From contig CAIOHR010000073.1 of assembly GCA_903858115.1 (NCBI GenBank), forward strand, positions 62,001-126,000: 64,000 nt of DNA, given 5' to 3'. This DNA comes from an uncultured Pirellula sp. Lineage in GTDB: Bacteria > Planctomycetota > Planctomycetia > Pirellulales > Pirellulaceae. The notes under the pieces were generated by a model that was not told the DNA's origin, did not search any database, and worked only from the letters and a program-made list of their open reading frames with translations. The translations under genes and the position numbers were made by a program. Positions 37,655 through 49,552 of the stretch are shown one piece after another (within the stretch, counting starts at the first letter, position 1; each line of letters starts with the position of its first letter).

Positions 37655-38974
37655 CTACTCGTGCCTCAATGCATCGATTGGATTCATAGCCGCCGCTCGT
37701 CTGGCTGGATAGAGACCAAACAGAAGCCCGACCCCAAGAGAAATTCCGACCGACATCAATACGGACCACAATGCGATGCGAGGCTCTAGAGACATCACAA
37801 TAGGAGGTATGGAATCGGGCGCGATACTCACGACCAGCATACGCACTCCTCGAAAAATAGGACCGCACATCATCCCGCAACACACACCCAATACACCTCC
37901 GCTCCCTGTCAGTACCAAGGTTTCGACAAGGAACTGTTGAATGATATGGCCTCGTTTGGCCCCCAAAGCGCGACGAATTCCAATTTCTCGAGTCCGCTCG
38001 GTGACAGTCGCAAGCATGATGTTCATGATGCCTATCCCACCAACGAGCAACGATATACCAGCGATGACCACGAGCATGGCATTGAACATGGAGCGTGTAC
38101 GCTCCGCTTGTCGAAGCAGTTCTTTCGGGACAACCACGGCATAATCTTCCTGATCGTGGTATTTTTTCAGCAGTCGCTCAATAATCGAAACACTTTCGTC
38201 CACGCTTTCGACACGGTCAATCGTAAGCGTAATCTGCGTGAGTTCGATGATCTCGCCCTTAAAATTGAACCCTTCCCCCGTTCGCACCATGATCTGATCA
38301 CCGACCCGGTCGCGGAATGTCGTCAACGGGATGTAGCCATCAAACGCAAAGTCTCTCGCCTCCAAGCTACCACCAATCGCCGCTGATGCACCGCGCGGTT
38401 TCATCTGCCCTATGACGGTGTAGATGTCACTTTCGATTCGAACTTTCTTTCCGACGGCGTTTTCGCCCGGGAACAAACGCGAAGCAAGTCCATCCGCCAA
38501 CACGATCACATTCTGTCTATGATCGACAGGTTGAAGCCAGCGACCTCTGGCGACTTCGAGACGATTCAATTCGCGATAATCCTCCACACATCCGATCAAG
38601 GTCGCGCTTAGGATCCGGCCTCCAGCCGCAAACTCTCGCCGCAACTCCCGTATAGGTACCGATCGCACGATGGTTGGTATATTGGTGAGAAATCGTTCGT
38701 AGTCGGAACGAAGCAGACCGTATCGTTTGATGCGATTGTTGTCACCACTCGTGATCAATTTCGGCTCAACACTTCGAACGATGACATTGGTGGCACCTAG
38801 CTCCAAAATCTGCTGCTGCGCCTGATAACTAACCCCTTCCCCCATCGCCACGAGCCAAATGACGGTCGTCGTGCCAATAAAGATCCCTAGAGCGGCAAGC
38901 GACGATCGCATTTTCTGCAACAGCAAGCTCTTGAGACCTAGTCGAATGGTTTGGCCCCATGTACCAAACATCAA
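37655..38974 (-). CDS. ABC transporter permease (MacB/FtsX family)
   Basis: 439 aa; RSSLAALGIFIGTTTVIWLVAMGEG; ATVTERTREIGIRRALGAKRGHI. Confidence 0.92.
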   Translation of the reverse strand: MMFGTWGQTIRLGLKSLLLQKMRSSLAALGIFIGTTTVIWLVAMGEGVSYQAQQQILELGATNVIVRSVEPKLITSGDNNRIKRYGLLRSDYERFLTNIPTIVRSVPIRELRREFAAGGRILSATLIGCVEDYRELNRLEVARGRWLQPVDHRQNVIVLADGLASRLFPGENAVGKKVRIESDIYTVIGQMKPRGASAAIGGSLEARDFAFDGYIPLTTFRDRVGDQIMVRTGEGFNFKGEIIELTQITLTIDRVESVDESVSIIERLLKKYHDQEDYAVVVPKELLRQAERTRSMFNAMLVVIAGISLLVGGIGIMNIMLATVTERTREIGIRRALGAKRGHIIQQFLVETLVLTGSGGVLGVCCGMMCGPIFRGVRMLVVSIAPDSIPPIVMSLEPRIALWSVLMSVGISLGVGLLFGLYPARRAAAMNPIDALRHE

Positions 38975-40482
38975 TGTGCAGCCTTTTTCGTGTTGACTGC
39001 TTTGGTGTTTGTAAGTGTCTTGGTTTCCGTTGAGGCTGACTTTCCTTTGACGGAGCCTTTGTCGTCGTTTTCACCCTTACCATTCGAAGGGTTAGCATTT
39101 GGTAACAACGCCATTTGCTGCGCTTCGTCGGCTTCAGCAAGTGGGTTTAACAACACTTCCTCACCCTCCATCAGCCCGTCAAGAACAACCGTAAATTGGT
39201 CATTTGTGTCCCCCAAACGCAGCGGCCTTTTCTGCGTGCCATCACTTGTCTTTACCCAACAGGCTACTCCATCCACACTTTCCACGATCGCTGCGACGGG
39301 AATCGTCAAGACATCTTGGTGCTCCGTCAGAACGATATCCACGACAGCACTCATGCCCGGCTTGAGACCATCGCACGGCTTCAACTTGATGATGGTGTCG
39401 TACTTGACGAGGTTTCCGGTCCACCATCCAGCAGGTCGAGTCACTTCGGCTATCTCGCTAACCGTTCCGTCCAGTGTGAGATCCTGTAACTGAACTTTGG
39501 CTGGCATGCCAATTTTTAGTCTCTCTATTTTAGACTCGTGAACTCCAACCTTAACCTGCATTTGGGATACGTCAGGAATCATCAACAATGTTTGCTGCTC
39601 GCGAACTATGGCACCCTCCGCAATGTCGGGAGTTTCCTTCCAGGCAGCCATCGATGGGAAAATCACCATCCCTGCTGTATCGGCACGAATAACGCAATTT
39701 TCAAGCTGCAGCTTTTCTCGATCCAAGCGGGTTTTCTCGAGTTCAAGAGAAGCTTCAAAGGATGCCAGCTTCGCTTGTGCTGCTCGCAATTTACTTCGAA
39801 GCTCCTGAGTGGTTTTCTCCTTGTTGTACTTCTCCAGGGATGACAATCGCGTCTGCTTCAAAAGCAAGTCTTTCTTGGCGGAGTTCACGGAGAATCTTTC
39901 ACCTTCAAGTTGTAGCTCTTTGATGACTCCTTTCGCAGACAAACGAAGGGCTGACTCGTATGCCAATTCAGATTTTCGAAGGGCCTGCTCGGATTCGAAA
40001 ATCTCCTTCTCGACATTGCTCTTGTCTTCCTCGTACGTTCCTTCGAGGTACTCTTTGAAGCTGATCTCTGCAACCGAGACGTCACTCTCAGCCGTTATCT
40101 TGTTAGCCAATGCGTTCTCATACACAATCTTCTGTTGCAGGATCTTATCTTCGATCTGAGACTGGTCGAGCCGAACGAGTTCATCTCCAATCTTCACCAA
40201 GGTTCCTGTTTCGATCACCCACAGGACAGTACTACCGCCCTTGACCATGCACTTGATCTCTTTGTTGTTTCCGCTCTCCACGGCTCCGTTCTCGGTAACG
40301 ACAATGGAGAGATTTCCACGTCCGATTCGGTGGGTTAGATAGGACTTCACCGCACTAGGTTGAATCCATCGCAGACCATAGTATCCTGCAACCACGACGC
40401 TCGATACAATTATAATTCCCCAAAGGAAGGGAGTAAGCGATCGCTTGGTGGGATAGGAATCGGAGAAGTCGGTTGACGACAT
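38971..40482 (-). CDS. HlyD/MFP-family efflux periplasmic adaptor
   Basis: 503 aa; N-terminal TM, long coiled coil, barrel-sandwich hybrid; 4-bp overlap with permease. Confidence 0.9.
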   Translation of the reverse strand: MSSTDFSDSYPTKRSLTPFLWGIIIVSSVVVAGYYGLRWIQPSAVKSYLTHRIGRGNLSIVVTENGAVESGNNKEIKCMVKGGSTVLWVIETGTLVKIGDELVRLDQSQIEDKILQQKIVYENALANKITAESDVSVAEISFKEYLEGTYEEDKSNVEKEIFESEQALRKSELAYESALRLSAKGVIKELQLEGERFSVNSAKKDLLLKQTRLSSLEKYNKEKTTQELRSKLRAAQAKLASFEASLELEKTRLDREKLQLENCVIRADTAGMVIFPSMAAWKETPDIAEGAIVREQQTLLMIPDVSQMQVKVGVHESKIERLKIGMPAKVQLQDLTLDGTVSEIAEVTRPAGWWTGNLVKYDTIIKLKPCDGLKPGMSAVVDIVLTEHQDVLTIPVAAIVESVDGVACWVKTSDGTQKRPLRLGDTNDQFTVVLDGLMEGEEVLLNPLAEADEAQQMALLPNANPSNGKGENDDKGSVKGKSASTETKTLTNTKAVNTKKAAH

Positions 40483-40813
40483 TGGAAGGACTTGCGACGG
40501 CGGGAACTGGAAATCGGACGACTAGTATACACCAATCTGTTGTTCGTCCCTGGCCATTATAGTTTGGTTTAATCAATAAACGAGAAATATCGAATTGTAG
40601 ATGGTCGACCTATTTCAGAGATGCGAAACTTAGCCCCCACATGTCAATCGGATCTTCATACCGCTGGAATACTTTCGGCTCAGGATCTTGTTGACCTTGG
40701 CCCCGAAGTAAAGTGGACAGGGAGTAGCCAGGTCGGTTTTCCTCCCGAACTTTATGGAGTCACGGGACTTGATGATGTGAACGCACCGGGGAGAAGTTAA
40801 CGAAATTGTCAGA

Positions 40814-41740
40814 CTAAGCGACTAGGCCTTTGGTCACTAGCATAAAGACATCTTCCAACGAGGGCTCTTTGTCGCTGAAGGATCGCATCTTGACACCCCC
40901 AGCTACCAGTCGCTGCATCAGATCCGACAAGCCAGTGTCGTCGGTCTCGAGTTCGGCTGTTACGCGGTCGCCATCGACATCGATTCCTCGAAGAGTAGGG
41001 TCGCTTCGCAAAATCGATACGCCCGCATCTTGGTTCCCAAGGAACCGCACCTCCACAATCCGGTTGCGTCGAATCTTGCGATAAACCGTATCGATCGGTC
41101 CATGCATTAATAATTGACCTCGCTCAATGATCCCGATCGATGTACAGCAATCTGCTAACTCACTCAATATGTGACTGCTTATCAAAATCGTCTTACCCAT
41201 CTTTCGAAGTTCCTTCAGCAGTGCTTTCACTTCGATACGCGCTCGAGGATCCAATCCGCTCGTTGGTTCGTCCAGGATCAAAACGGGTGGATCGTGCACC
41301 AGCGTTTTGGCAAGACATAGCCGTTGCTTCATCCCTCGCGATAGACCGTTCACATAGTCGTCGCGTTTGTGTGTTAAGTCCAACAGTTCAAGGACATCAC
41401 CAATCACTTGTTTGCGTTGCGATCGACCGATTTTGTAAGCCACTGCGAAGAAGTCGAGAAACTCCCAAACTTTCATTCCGTCATATACACCGAAGTCATC
41501 GGGCATATACCCAATACTGCGGCGAACGTCCATCGGCTGCTTGTTCACGCTGTAGCCATTGACGGAACCGTCGCCTCGTGTGGATTTCAAAAGTGTCGCT
41601 AAAAAGCGAATCGAGGTGCTCTTGCCAGCTCCGTTTGGACCGATGAATCCGAACAATTCACCTGCCTCGATCTTCATCGAGACGGTCTGTACCGCGGTGA
41701 ATTCTCCGTAGTCTTTTCCAAATTCGTTTAACTCTATCAT
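40814..41740 (-). CDS. ABC transporter ATP-binding protein (ABC-2/NatA type)
   Basis: 308 aa; GPNGAGKST, LSRGMKQRL, VLILDEPTSGLDP. Confidence 0.93.
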   Translation of the reverse strand: MIELNEFGKDYGEFTAVQTVSMKIEAGELFGFIGPNGAGKSTSIRFLATLLKSTRGDGSVNGYSVNKQPMDVRRSIGYMPDDFGVYDGMKVWEFLDFFAVAYKIGRSQRKQVIGDVLELLDLTHKRDDYVNGLSRGMKQRLCLAKTLVHDPPVLILDEPTSGLDPRARIEVKALLKELRKMGKTILISSHILSELADCCTSIGIIERGQLLMHGPIDTVYRKIRRNRIVEVRFLGNQDAGVSILRSDPTLRGIDVDGDRVTAELETDDTGLSDLMQRLVAGGVKMRSFSDKEPSLEDVFMLVTKGLVA

Positions 41741-41854
41741 CGACGACTCCGTGGCTCCCTATTGCAATAGTGCAGCTCGATTGTACACGATTTCTCATCG
41801 TCAAGCGTTAAGTGGAGTGGGATCATTCCATGAAAAGCGGGTGAGGTGGGTTAT

Positions 41855-42814
41855 CTAACGCGTTCCAACGCGGAACCCCATAGACTGCGATCGATAGTAC
41901 TGGAGATAGTCGTCTCGCCAATTGCTACGAGACTTGGCAGGAAGTCGCCGACTCAACAGTCCGGCCGCAGCGCCCGTTCGCAAGTCCTCGATGTACGCCT
42001 GAAGCGCCTGCTTGTATTCGTCGTTGTGGTTGAGCAAAAATGCAACGATGCTCCACGCGTCGCGATACTCTTTCGGACTTAGGGAAGTTGCGTTTTGGCT
42101 CTGTTCGAAGTCTTCGATTTGGACCACTTGGCCATATCGAAGTTGGGATGCAACCGCATATCTGTGTATTGGATGCGATCCCTTTTCTGTGCTCTCCACT
42201 TCAAAGTACTCGGCGAGTCCTTCATCGAGCCACAGTGGAAGCTTGATTCCGCTGGCATGCAACAACGCATGGGTGCATTCGTGACGGGCGTCGGTCAACC
42301 AGTCTGAGTGCATATAGGTTAGGACAAGGCCTGGCCCTCGATTCTGAACAAACAACGCACGTCGCTTCGGCAGTCCTGGAAAATTCTTCTTCAAGTAGTG
42401 ATCAAACTCCGTTTCATTGGCCAACACCACCAATCGAATGTTGGCGTTTGCGAGTTTGATCGCTAATGCCTGTTCGATCTCGATGGGAAGCGTTGTGAGT
42501 CGATGGGTCCATTCTGGCAATTGACTGTCGGTCGTCGTGGTGTGGACTTGAAGCCAACCATCGGACCAGGAGGCGGGCCATGAAGAAACCAACTTCGCGG
42601 GTGTGGTGAAAGTGAAAGATTGAACCAACGTGGCGCGATCCACAACGGCCAACTCTTGCCCCGATACGTGTGAAGAACACACGATCATGAAGAGTACGAA
42701 TCCGTTCAGGACTGTCGAATAAAGAACCGGAATGGGAGTCTCTCTACATTCGGCCGCATGCACACATCTCGTCGCATGCACACATAGCCGAGGGGTCGTA
42801 TCGTGCTCCGGCAT
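41855..42814 (-). CDS. DUF1570 gluzincin-like metallopeptidase domain protein
   Basis: 319 aa; ARHECTHALLHASG...LPLWLDEGLAEYFE (HExxH...E). Confidence 0.82.
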   Translation of the reverse strand: MPEHDTTPRLCVHATRCVHAAECRETPIPVLYSTVLNGFVLFMIVCSSHVSGQELAVVDRATLVQSFTFTTPAKLVSSWPASWSDGWLQVHTTTTDSQLPEWTHRLTTLPIEIEQALAIKLANANIRLVVLANETEFDHYLKKNFPGLPKRRALFVQNRGPGLVLTYMHSDWLTDARHECTHALLHASGIKLPLWLDEGLAEYFEVESTEKGSHPIHRYAVASQLRYGQVVQIEDFEQSQNATSLSPKEYRDAWSIVAFLLNHNDEYKQALQAYIEDLRTGAAAGLLSRRLPAKSRSNWRDDYLQYYRSQSMGFRVGTR

Positions 42815-42818
42815 CCAT

Positions 42819-43607
42819 CTACTTTCTGGCGAAGAACTCTTTGGCCGCGACTACCTTGTAGTCGTTTACCATGCCAGCGACGCGGACGATTTCTTTGTTG
42901 TCATCGATGCTTAACGAGTAGTTGACGATAAGCTTGGAAACGATTTCTTGGGTTCCAGATTTTGATCGGGTGGTTCGTTTGATTTCTAATGGCAAAAGCT
43001 TTTCGTTCTTCAACTGCTCATTGAGCTTCAGTCGCAACTGGGGTGGTTTGTAAGGGGGGAAGACGGCAGACAGTTTGGTTGTCCAATCGGCAAATTCAAT
43101 GTAACGAACGGCGACGATCGGCACTTGAGGCGACTGTGTCTTCGATCGGTACTGAACAACTGCGTCGCCGGCTACGAGATTTCCTTCCTCTGTTGTTATC
43201 TTTGGAGGTTGCTCGGAAGGGGATTGAGCCAACGTTGCTTGAAGCATGGACTCGATCTTCGATAGCTCGATCTCTGTCATGACCCTTCGTGAAGAACTGA
43301 AAGCCTGGATCACACCTAGGCTGGAGTCAACAACCACGACATCACCGGATGCGACATCGATCTCAATCGATTTATTGCCTGTAAACAACGTCTTGAATTG
43401 AGCAATCGGCGGTTTCGATTCGTCCGCATAGATGTCTGCGTCAACTCGAAATCCAATATCGTTGGCGGTTGCGTTTCGTGTGACGCTCGCTAATTGCAGT
43501 TCTTGCCCCGAAAGTGGATTGCGCTCCTGCCAAGGGATCATAACAATAACGATAGTAAAAGCCGTTTGCCAAAAATCGATAGACCGCGAGTTCATGATGA
43601 GGCTCAA
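42819..43607 (-). CDS. Hypothetical secreted protein
   Basis: 262 aa, adjacent and co-oriented with DUF1570 gene. Confidence 0.6.
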   Translation of the reverse strand: MSLIMNSRSIDFWQTAFTIVIVMIPWQERNPLSGQELQLASVTRNATANDIGFRVDADIYADESKPPIAQFKTLFTGNKSIEIDVASGDVVVVDSSLGVIQAFSSSRRVMTEIELSKIESMLQATLAQSPSEQPPKITTEEGNLVAGDAVVQYRSKTQSPQVPIVAVRYIEFADWTTKLSAVFPPYKPPQLRLKLNEQLKNEKLLPLEIKRTTRSKSGTQEIVSKLIVNYSLSIDDNKEIVRVAGMVNDYKVVAAKEFFARK

Positions 43608-43619
43608 AGAAAAAACGGA

Positions 43620-44309
43620 CTAAAAGGACCCAACGGAGGAGATTGCGGCGTCAATAGCAACGTCCGTGCTGGGGTCGTACGGATAGAAAATTCTGGCGAT
43701 GCGATTCGCAAGCGTTGTCAGATAAATGCGTTGGAACGTCGCCTCGTCATAGTCCGTGACCGGTGCACCCGTCTGCGGGTAAACGAACTCGGGAAGCGAT
43801 TTGCGGAAAACCGGACCTTTGCCTTCGCCTGATTTGTAGACCGTAACGGTCGACGAGCTTCGTCCTTTGTACAACGTTTTGCCTTCCTTCAATTTGAGAT
43901 CCGATACGTCCACATTGACGACGTAATCTGCACCGGAACGCGAGCCGATGACCGCCGGATCCACTTGGCCGAGTTGTACGTCCTGAACGAGTCGATCCAC
44001 TTCGTCAGGCGAAACCACTTTGATCTTTTTTACTTTACCGCTCAGGAGCATCGTAATGTTTCTGGCCATCAGTAAGCACGTCGCATCGGAGGCGTGAACT
44101 CCGTTGGTGCTCACGAGGACAGCGACCTTCTTTTCCTCCAGTTCCTTGAACTCGGCAGGAGCGTCATTCCCTTTGATCATGTAGATCATATTTGCCATCA
44201 TGCGAACGCAACCCGTGTTGGCCGCGAGCATCAGAATTGCAACGCAACCGAGCAGAAGCCTTGGGGTGTACGTGGTGAAAAGGGCCGATTGATCCGTGAT
44301 CTTGTTCAT
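43620..44309 (-). CDS. Hypothetical lipoprotein
   Basis: ORF 43620..44387; start MNKITDQSALFTTYTPRLLLGCVAILMLAANTGC (lipobox-like). Confidence 0.65.
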   Translation of the reverse strand: MNKITDQSALFTTYTPRLLLGCVAILMLAANTGCVRMMANMIYMIKGNDAPAEFKELEEKKVAVLVSTNGVHASDATCLLMARNITMLLSGKVKKIKVVSPDEVDRLVQDVQLGQVDPAVIGSRSGADYVVNVDVSDLKLKEGKTLYKGRSSSTVTVYKSGEGKGPVFRKSLPEFVYPQTGAPVTDYDEATFQRIYLTTLANRIARIFYPYDPSTDVAIDAAISSVGSF

Positions 44310-44398
44310 GCAGGCATCCGGTCCTGTCGAAGTTTGGTGGGTTTGTCTAGCAATGACGCGTCGCTTATAGAAAGTTTGCATTCCCATGGCTAGATGGA

Positions 44399-44434
44399 TT
44401 AGTTCCTAGTTCCTAGTTCTTGGTGCTTAGTGCT
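44399..44434. repeat. Heptanucleotide tandem repeat (AGTTCCT/AGTGCTT)
   Basis: agttcct agttcct agttctt ggtgctt agtgctt. Confidence 0.8.
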
Positions 44435-44515
44435 TGTGGCTGGTTGGGAGAATGCAAACTAGCATCCTCTTAAGAATGCCAGCAAACAAATTCTAGTTTT
44501 CCTAATTCTCAATGC

Positions 44516-46576
44516 CTAATTCTTGACCTTCCATGTTTCGTCGAAGAAGTTTGCGGCTGCGACTTTGCCTGCCCAACGTGTGCCGGCTGGGGTGCGGATA
44601 TCGATGATCGCCCAGTCGGGTAATTTGGGAACTTGTCTCGCATTGTTCAAATAGTCGTATTCCCGATAAGTGAACGAGCTATTCAGCACCACATACTTTT
44701 TCGAGTTCAGCGGGTTTGGGTAAATCAAGACGGGGATATGAGTCTCCGAACCAAAGCTCTGTCCTTGCATTGTGACTTTGCTGGCATCCCATTTCAGAGG
44801 GAGCCTGTTCAAGATCTCGGCAATCTTTGGATTGCTCTTCGGATCGCCCCATAACACGATATTGTTCGCTTCGATTTCGCTCTCTTGGAGTTGATCCGAG
44901 GAGATCACACGGACATCGCCACGCATTTGACGATGCCATTCGCGGACGGCTCGATCGAATTCAGATTGGACCCACTGATCGACTGCTGGATGTTGTCCTG
45001 CCCCCGATGGCTTGATGAACAAAAACGAAGACATAAAGGCATCATCGATGGGACCTTGAAGATCCTTTCGTTTCACAAGCCCCATCGGTGCAGCCAACGG
45101 AGATCGAACAGACCAAAGCTCGGACCGATCATTCACGGTGCGTTCGAAAGAAACGTGCCATGAACCGTCAGACCTTTTACTTACCGGATGTAAACCATGA
45201 AGATCTCCTTGGATCAAAACTTGGATGTGTTCATGGTTCCCCGGAATCTCTCCGATATCAAAATCGAGAGAAAATGCGTTCACACCGTGGGCTTCGATAT
45301 CAATCTTGGGAACGAACCCTTCTAAAGATAACGATGCAGTAACCGTCGCTTGTTTCCAGTGTTCCTCGAGTCGATCAATTGTGAGCCAATGGCAGCGATT
45401 GTATTTCAATGAGTAAGTTGCGAACCAAATATTCTTTCGAACATCATGGCTTTTCAGTTGGTAGATGCGATCGAGCCTGCGTTCGATTTCTTTACCGGCG
45501 ATAGGGTCTACTTTGTGGGCTGTCTTGGGGGCGACAATGTGTGCCAGTTCGAACGATTGGCTGACTGGCAGATTCCAACAGGCTTCCGCCATTACATCTG
45601 CCGCTTGTTTCTGCCGATCGATCTCACCGCTATAAGCAATGGTCGGAACATCGCGCAGATTCAAGGCCCAGTTGGGACAGTCATAGAGATTCCATAGAGT
45701 CTTTTCATAAGAAGCCGGAGCCAACGTCTCAGATTGAAAGACATTCAGGAATTTTGGCGTCTCTGAAAAACCGGCACCGGGATTGGCCGCAAACCATCGA
45801 TCGGGGTAATGGACGGCCAAATGCCACGCGGCTGCGCCACCCATCGAAAAGCCACGAATGGCGACTCCTTTGGGATCCATCTCATACTCGGCGATCGCGT
45901 GCTCCAACGCTTCGAGTGTATCGACTTCGCCAGCCAGTTTATTCGCATTGCAATAACGTCCAAAGGGATGAATCATGAGGACGCCAGGAGCAGGCTGCGG
46001 ATCTTTGCTCACAAGACGTTGGGCCAGGAACTGCATCTCCAGTCCCTTTTCACTGCGTCCTCGGCACCAAACATCCGTTCGGCCAGGATAGGTCGCGATC
46101 CTGCTATTCAATCGGACGACTCCATACGGTTGAACAGAGCCATCGATTCGGGATCGAAAACCTCGAACGGTGGTGATGTCTCGCTGGTCGGTCGGTTTCA
46201 ACCAATCGGGTTTCTCTTCCAACAAAAGTTGCATACGACGGCGCCCCTCTGCCAGGACACGTTTTGCACCTTCGAAGTCTTTGGGTTCAAAGAACCCATC
46301 CTCGGTCAATGCGATTCGTATCGCTTTCTCAAAGATCTCGACGTCGGGTAAATACTTGAGGGGCATCGCAGATTTGCTTTTCCGCAACACATCGAGTCTG
46401 GTCTGAAGATCACGCAGTCCGCTGGCGAGTTCTTCGCGAAGCTCGTCTGAGATGGCAATGCCTGGTGGTGGGACGGAACGGACTGCTTCTTCTTTATTGT
46501 CTGCTGGTCCATCTGCATACGTCATGAGATTCGACAGCAATAGAAATGCAACAACGATGGAGAGGGAGGGTCTCAT
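44516..46576 (-). CDS. Secreted prolyl-oligopeptidase-type alpha/beta hydrolase
   Basis: ORF 44516..46633; start MRPSLSIVVAFLLLSN; VAIRGFSMGGAAAWHLAVHYPDRW nucleophile elbow. Confidence 0.82.
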   Translation of the reverse strand: MRPSLSIVVAFLLLSNLMTYADGPADNKEEAVRSVPPPGIAISDELREELASGLRDLQTRLDVLRKSKSAMPLKYLPDVEIFEKAIRIALTEDGFFEPKDFEGAKRVLAEGRRRMQLLLEEKPDWLKPTDQRDITTVRGFRSRIDGSVQPYGVVRLNSRIATYPGRTDVWCRGRSEKGLEMQFLAQRLVSKDPQPAPGVLMIHPFGRYCNANKLAGEVDTLEALEHAIAEYEMDPKGVAIRGFSMGGAAAWHLAVHYPDRWFAANPGAGFSETPKFLNVFQSETLAPASYEKTLWNLYDCPNWALNLRDVPTIAYSGEIDRQKQAADVMAEACWNLPVSQSFELAHIVAPKTAHKVDPIAGKEIERRLDRIYQLKSHDVRKNIWFATYSLKYNRCHWLTIDRLEEHWKQATVTASLSLEGFVPKIDIEAHGVNAFSLDFDIGEIPGNHEHIQVLIQGDLHGLHPVSKRSDGSWHVSFERTVNDRSELWSVRSPLAAPMGLVKRKDLQGPIDDAFMSSFLFIKPSGAGQHPAVDQWVQSEFDRAVREWHRQMRGDVRVISSDQLQESEIEANNIVLWGDPKSNPKIAEILNRLPLKWDASKVTMQGQSFGSETHIPVLIYPNPLNSKKYVVLNSSFTYREYDYLNNARQVPKLPDWAIIDIRTPAGTRWAGKVAAANFFDETWKVKN

Positions 46577-46676
46577 GACAGGGCCTTTACGGCTGAAGGA
46601 GAATGGAGGCAGATGGGGAGGAACACAACTCAATGAAGTTCCAGTCGATCGCGTTCATTATGGCTGGTAGAAATGA

Positions 46677-46701
46677 GAATCGCACCTAGTAGGTGCGATT
46701 C
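46677..46701. terminator. Perfect 11-bp hairpin between eno and hydrolase gene
   Basis: GAATCGCACCT-AGT-AGGTGCGATTC. Confidence 0.5.
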
Positions 46702-46788
46702 TTTCAAGATCTGTTCAGAGGAACGCCAAGTTTTTCAGCTTGCATGCCATGCCGCCTGCACGCAATACTGCCTACACAGCGATTCCGA

Positions 46789-48069
<1,281 letters not shown>

Positions 48070-48232
48070 CTACCTGCTAAATGCTCAAAAAAAGAGGATC
48101 CAGAGGGGGTGATGCACGAACTCACCTCGAGCCAGCCACAACCCCACCTCACTAAAATGTTTTGCGAATTGTGGCCGAAAGGAGACGTTTTGAATACGTC
48201 AAAACTCGTGTAGCAATAGATGCAATTTAACC

Positions 48233-49459
48233 CTATTGAGGCAATTTGCCGGTTTCCACCTGTGGCAACGGACCTGTCAAGGATTTCATGAACTCCACAA
48301 GGTCGGCCTTGTCCTGAGCGGTGAGGTCCAGCTTCTTAATTTTGTCGCTCAGGTAGGGATTGGCGTGTCCACCCTTGGCATACCACTCGACGACTTCTTC
48401 TAATGTTTTCTGGCTACCATCGTGCATGTACGGACCGGATTGTGCGATGTTGCGAACGGTTGGCGTCTTGAAGGCCCCTTTGTCCTTCTCGACTTTCGTT
48501 TCAGCAAACCGCCCTAGATCCGGCTTGGCCGCATCCATGCCAACTCCGATATTGTGGTAAAGTTCATCCGTAAAATTCACGCCCACGTGGCAAGCGGAAC
48601 AATTCGATTTGGCACTGAAGAATAGGTCTCTTCCTCGTTTGGCGGAATCGCTCATCGGGTTGGCTGCGGATGCTTCCTTTGCTTTGGTAAACTTGCTCAA
48701 CAACTCTGGGTCGTCTTTCTTCAGAGCTTCGAGGTCTGAAAGCTCTTCGGGAAAGGCTGCCATCATTTGGCGAACGGGCTCGTAAAGATCGTAGGGGCTA
48801 GGGCCTGTGACGATCGCACGTTCGAAGGAAGCAATGGCTTTACCAATGTCGTCAATGTTCGGAGCTTTACCAAAAACCTTCTCGAATTGCATGCGGTATC
48901 CGCTGTTTGCGGTTACGAACTTGACGACAGCTTCGTGGGTGTTTCCCATTTCGATCGGGTTGGCGATCGGCCCGACCGCTTGGGCCTCGAGCGTACCAGC
49001 GCGACCGTCCCAAAACTGTCCTTTACTGAGGATTCGGTTGAAGGAAACTGGCGAGTTCCTGCCGCCAAGTTGACCACGGACGCCAACTCCGAATTGAGTG
49101 TTTGCGCCATAACCTGTCGCTGGACTATGACAATCGGCACAACTGACGGTGCTGTCTACCGAGAGGCGTTTGTCAAAATAAAGTTGTCGGCCCAATTCGA
49201 TTTTGGCCAGTGTCAGAGGATTGTCTTCAGGAACAAAGACGGCGCTAGAACCGGCCTTCAAATTGTCGGGTAGTGCTGGCGACAACGGTTTGTGGTTCGC
49301 GGGTTCGTCGAGGAACTTCTTTATTTCAGCGACGGTGAGTTTGCTTCCGCCCGGAATTCCCTTGGTGATTTCTGCTTTCCCAAGCTGGATTGAATCTGCC
49401 GCACGGCTGAAAGCACCGGTGGTGAAAAAGATAAACGTTCCAAAAAACCATTTTCGAAG
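48233..49459 (-). CDS. Di-haem cytochrome c peroxidase / MauG family
   Basis: ORF 48233..49528; start MLRKWFFGTF; CADCH and CSACH haem motifs. Confidence 0.92.
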   Translation of the reverse strand, partial: LRKWFFGTFIFFTTGAFSRAADSIQLGKAEITKGIPGGSKLTVAEIKKFLDEPANHKPLSPALPDNLKAGSSAVFVPEDNPLTLAKIELGRQLYFDKRLSVDSTVSCADCHSPATGYGANTQFGVGVRGQLGGRNSPVSFNRILSKGQFWDGRAGTLEAQAVGPIANPIEMGNTHEAVVKFVTANSGYRMQFEKVFGKAPNIDDIGKAIASFERAIVTGPSPYDLYEPVRQMMAAFPEELSDLEALKKDDPELLSKFTKAKEASAANPMSDSAKRGRDLFFSAKSNCSACHVGVNFTDELYHNIGVGMDAAKPDLGRFAETKVEKDKGAFKTPTVRNIAQSGPYMHDGSQKTLEEVVEWYAKGGHANPYLSDKIKKLDLTAQDKADLVEFMKSLTGPLPQVETGKLPQ

Positions 49460-49552
49460 CATTGCTAATCTCTCAGATGGGAAGCTGGCGGGGACAGAAG
49501 TATGCGATGAAATCGCAGAAACAGCCATTTGACCGGAAATTGTATTGCAATG

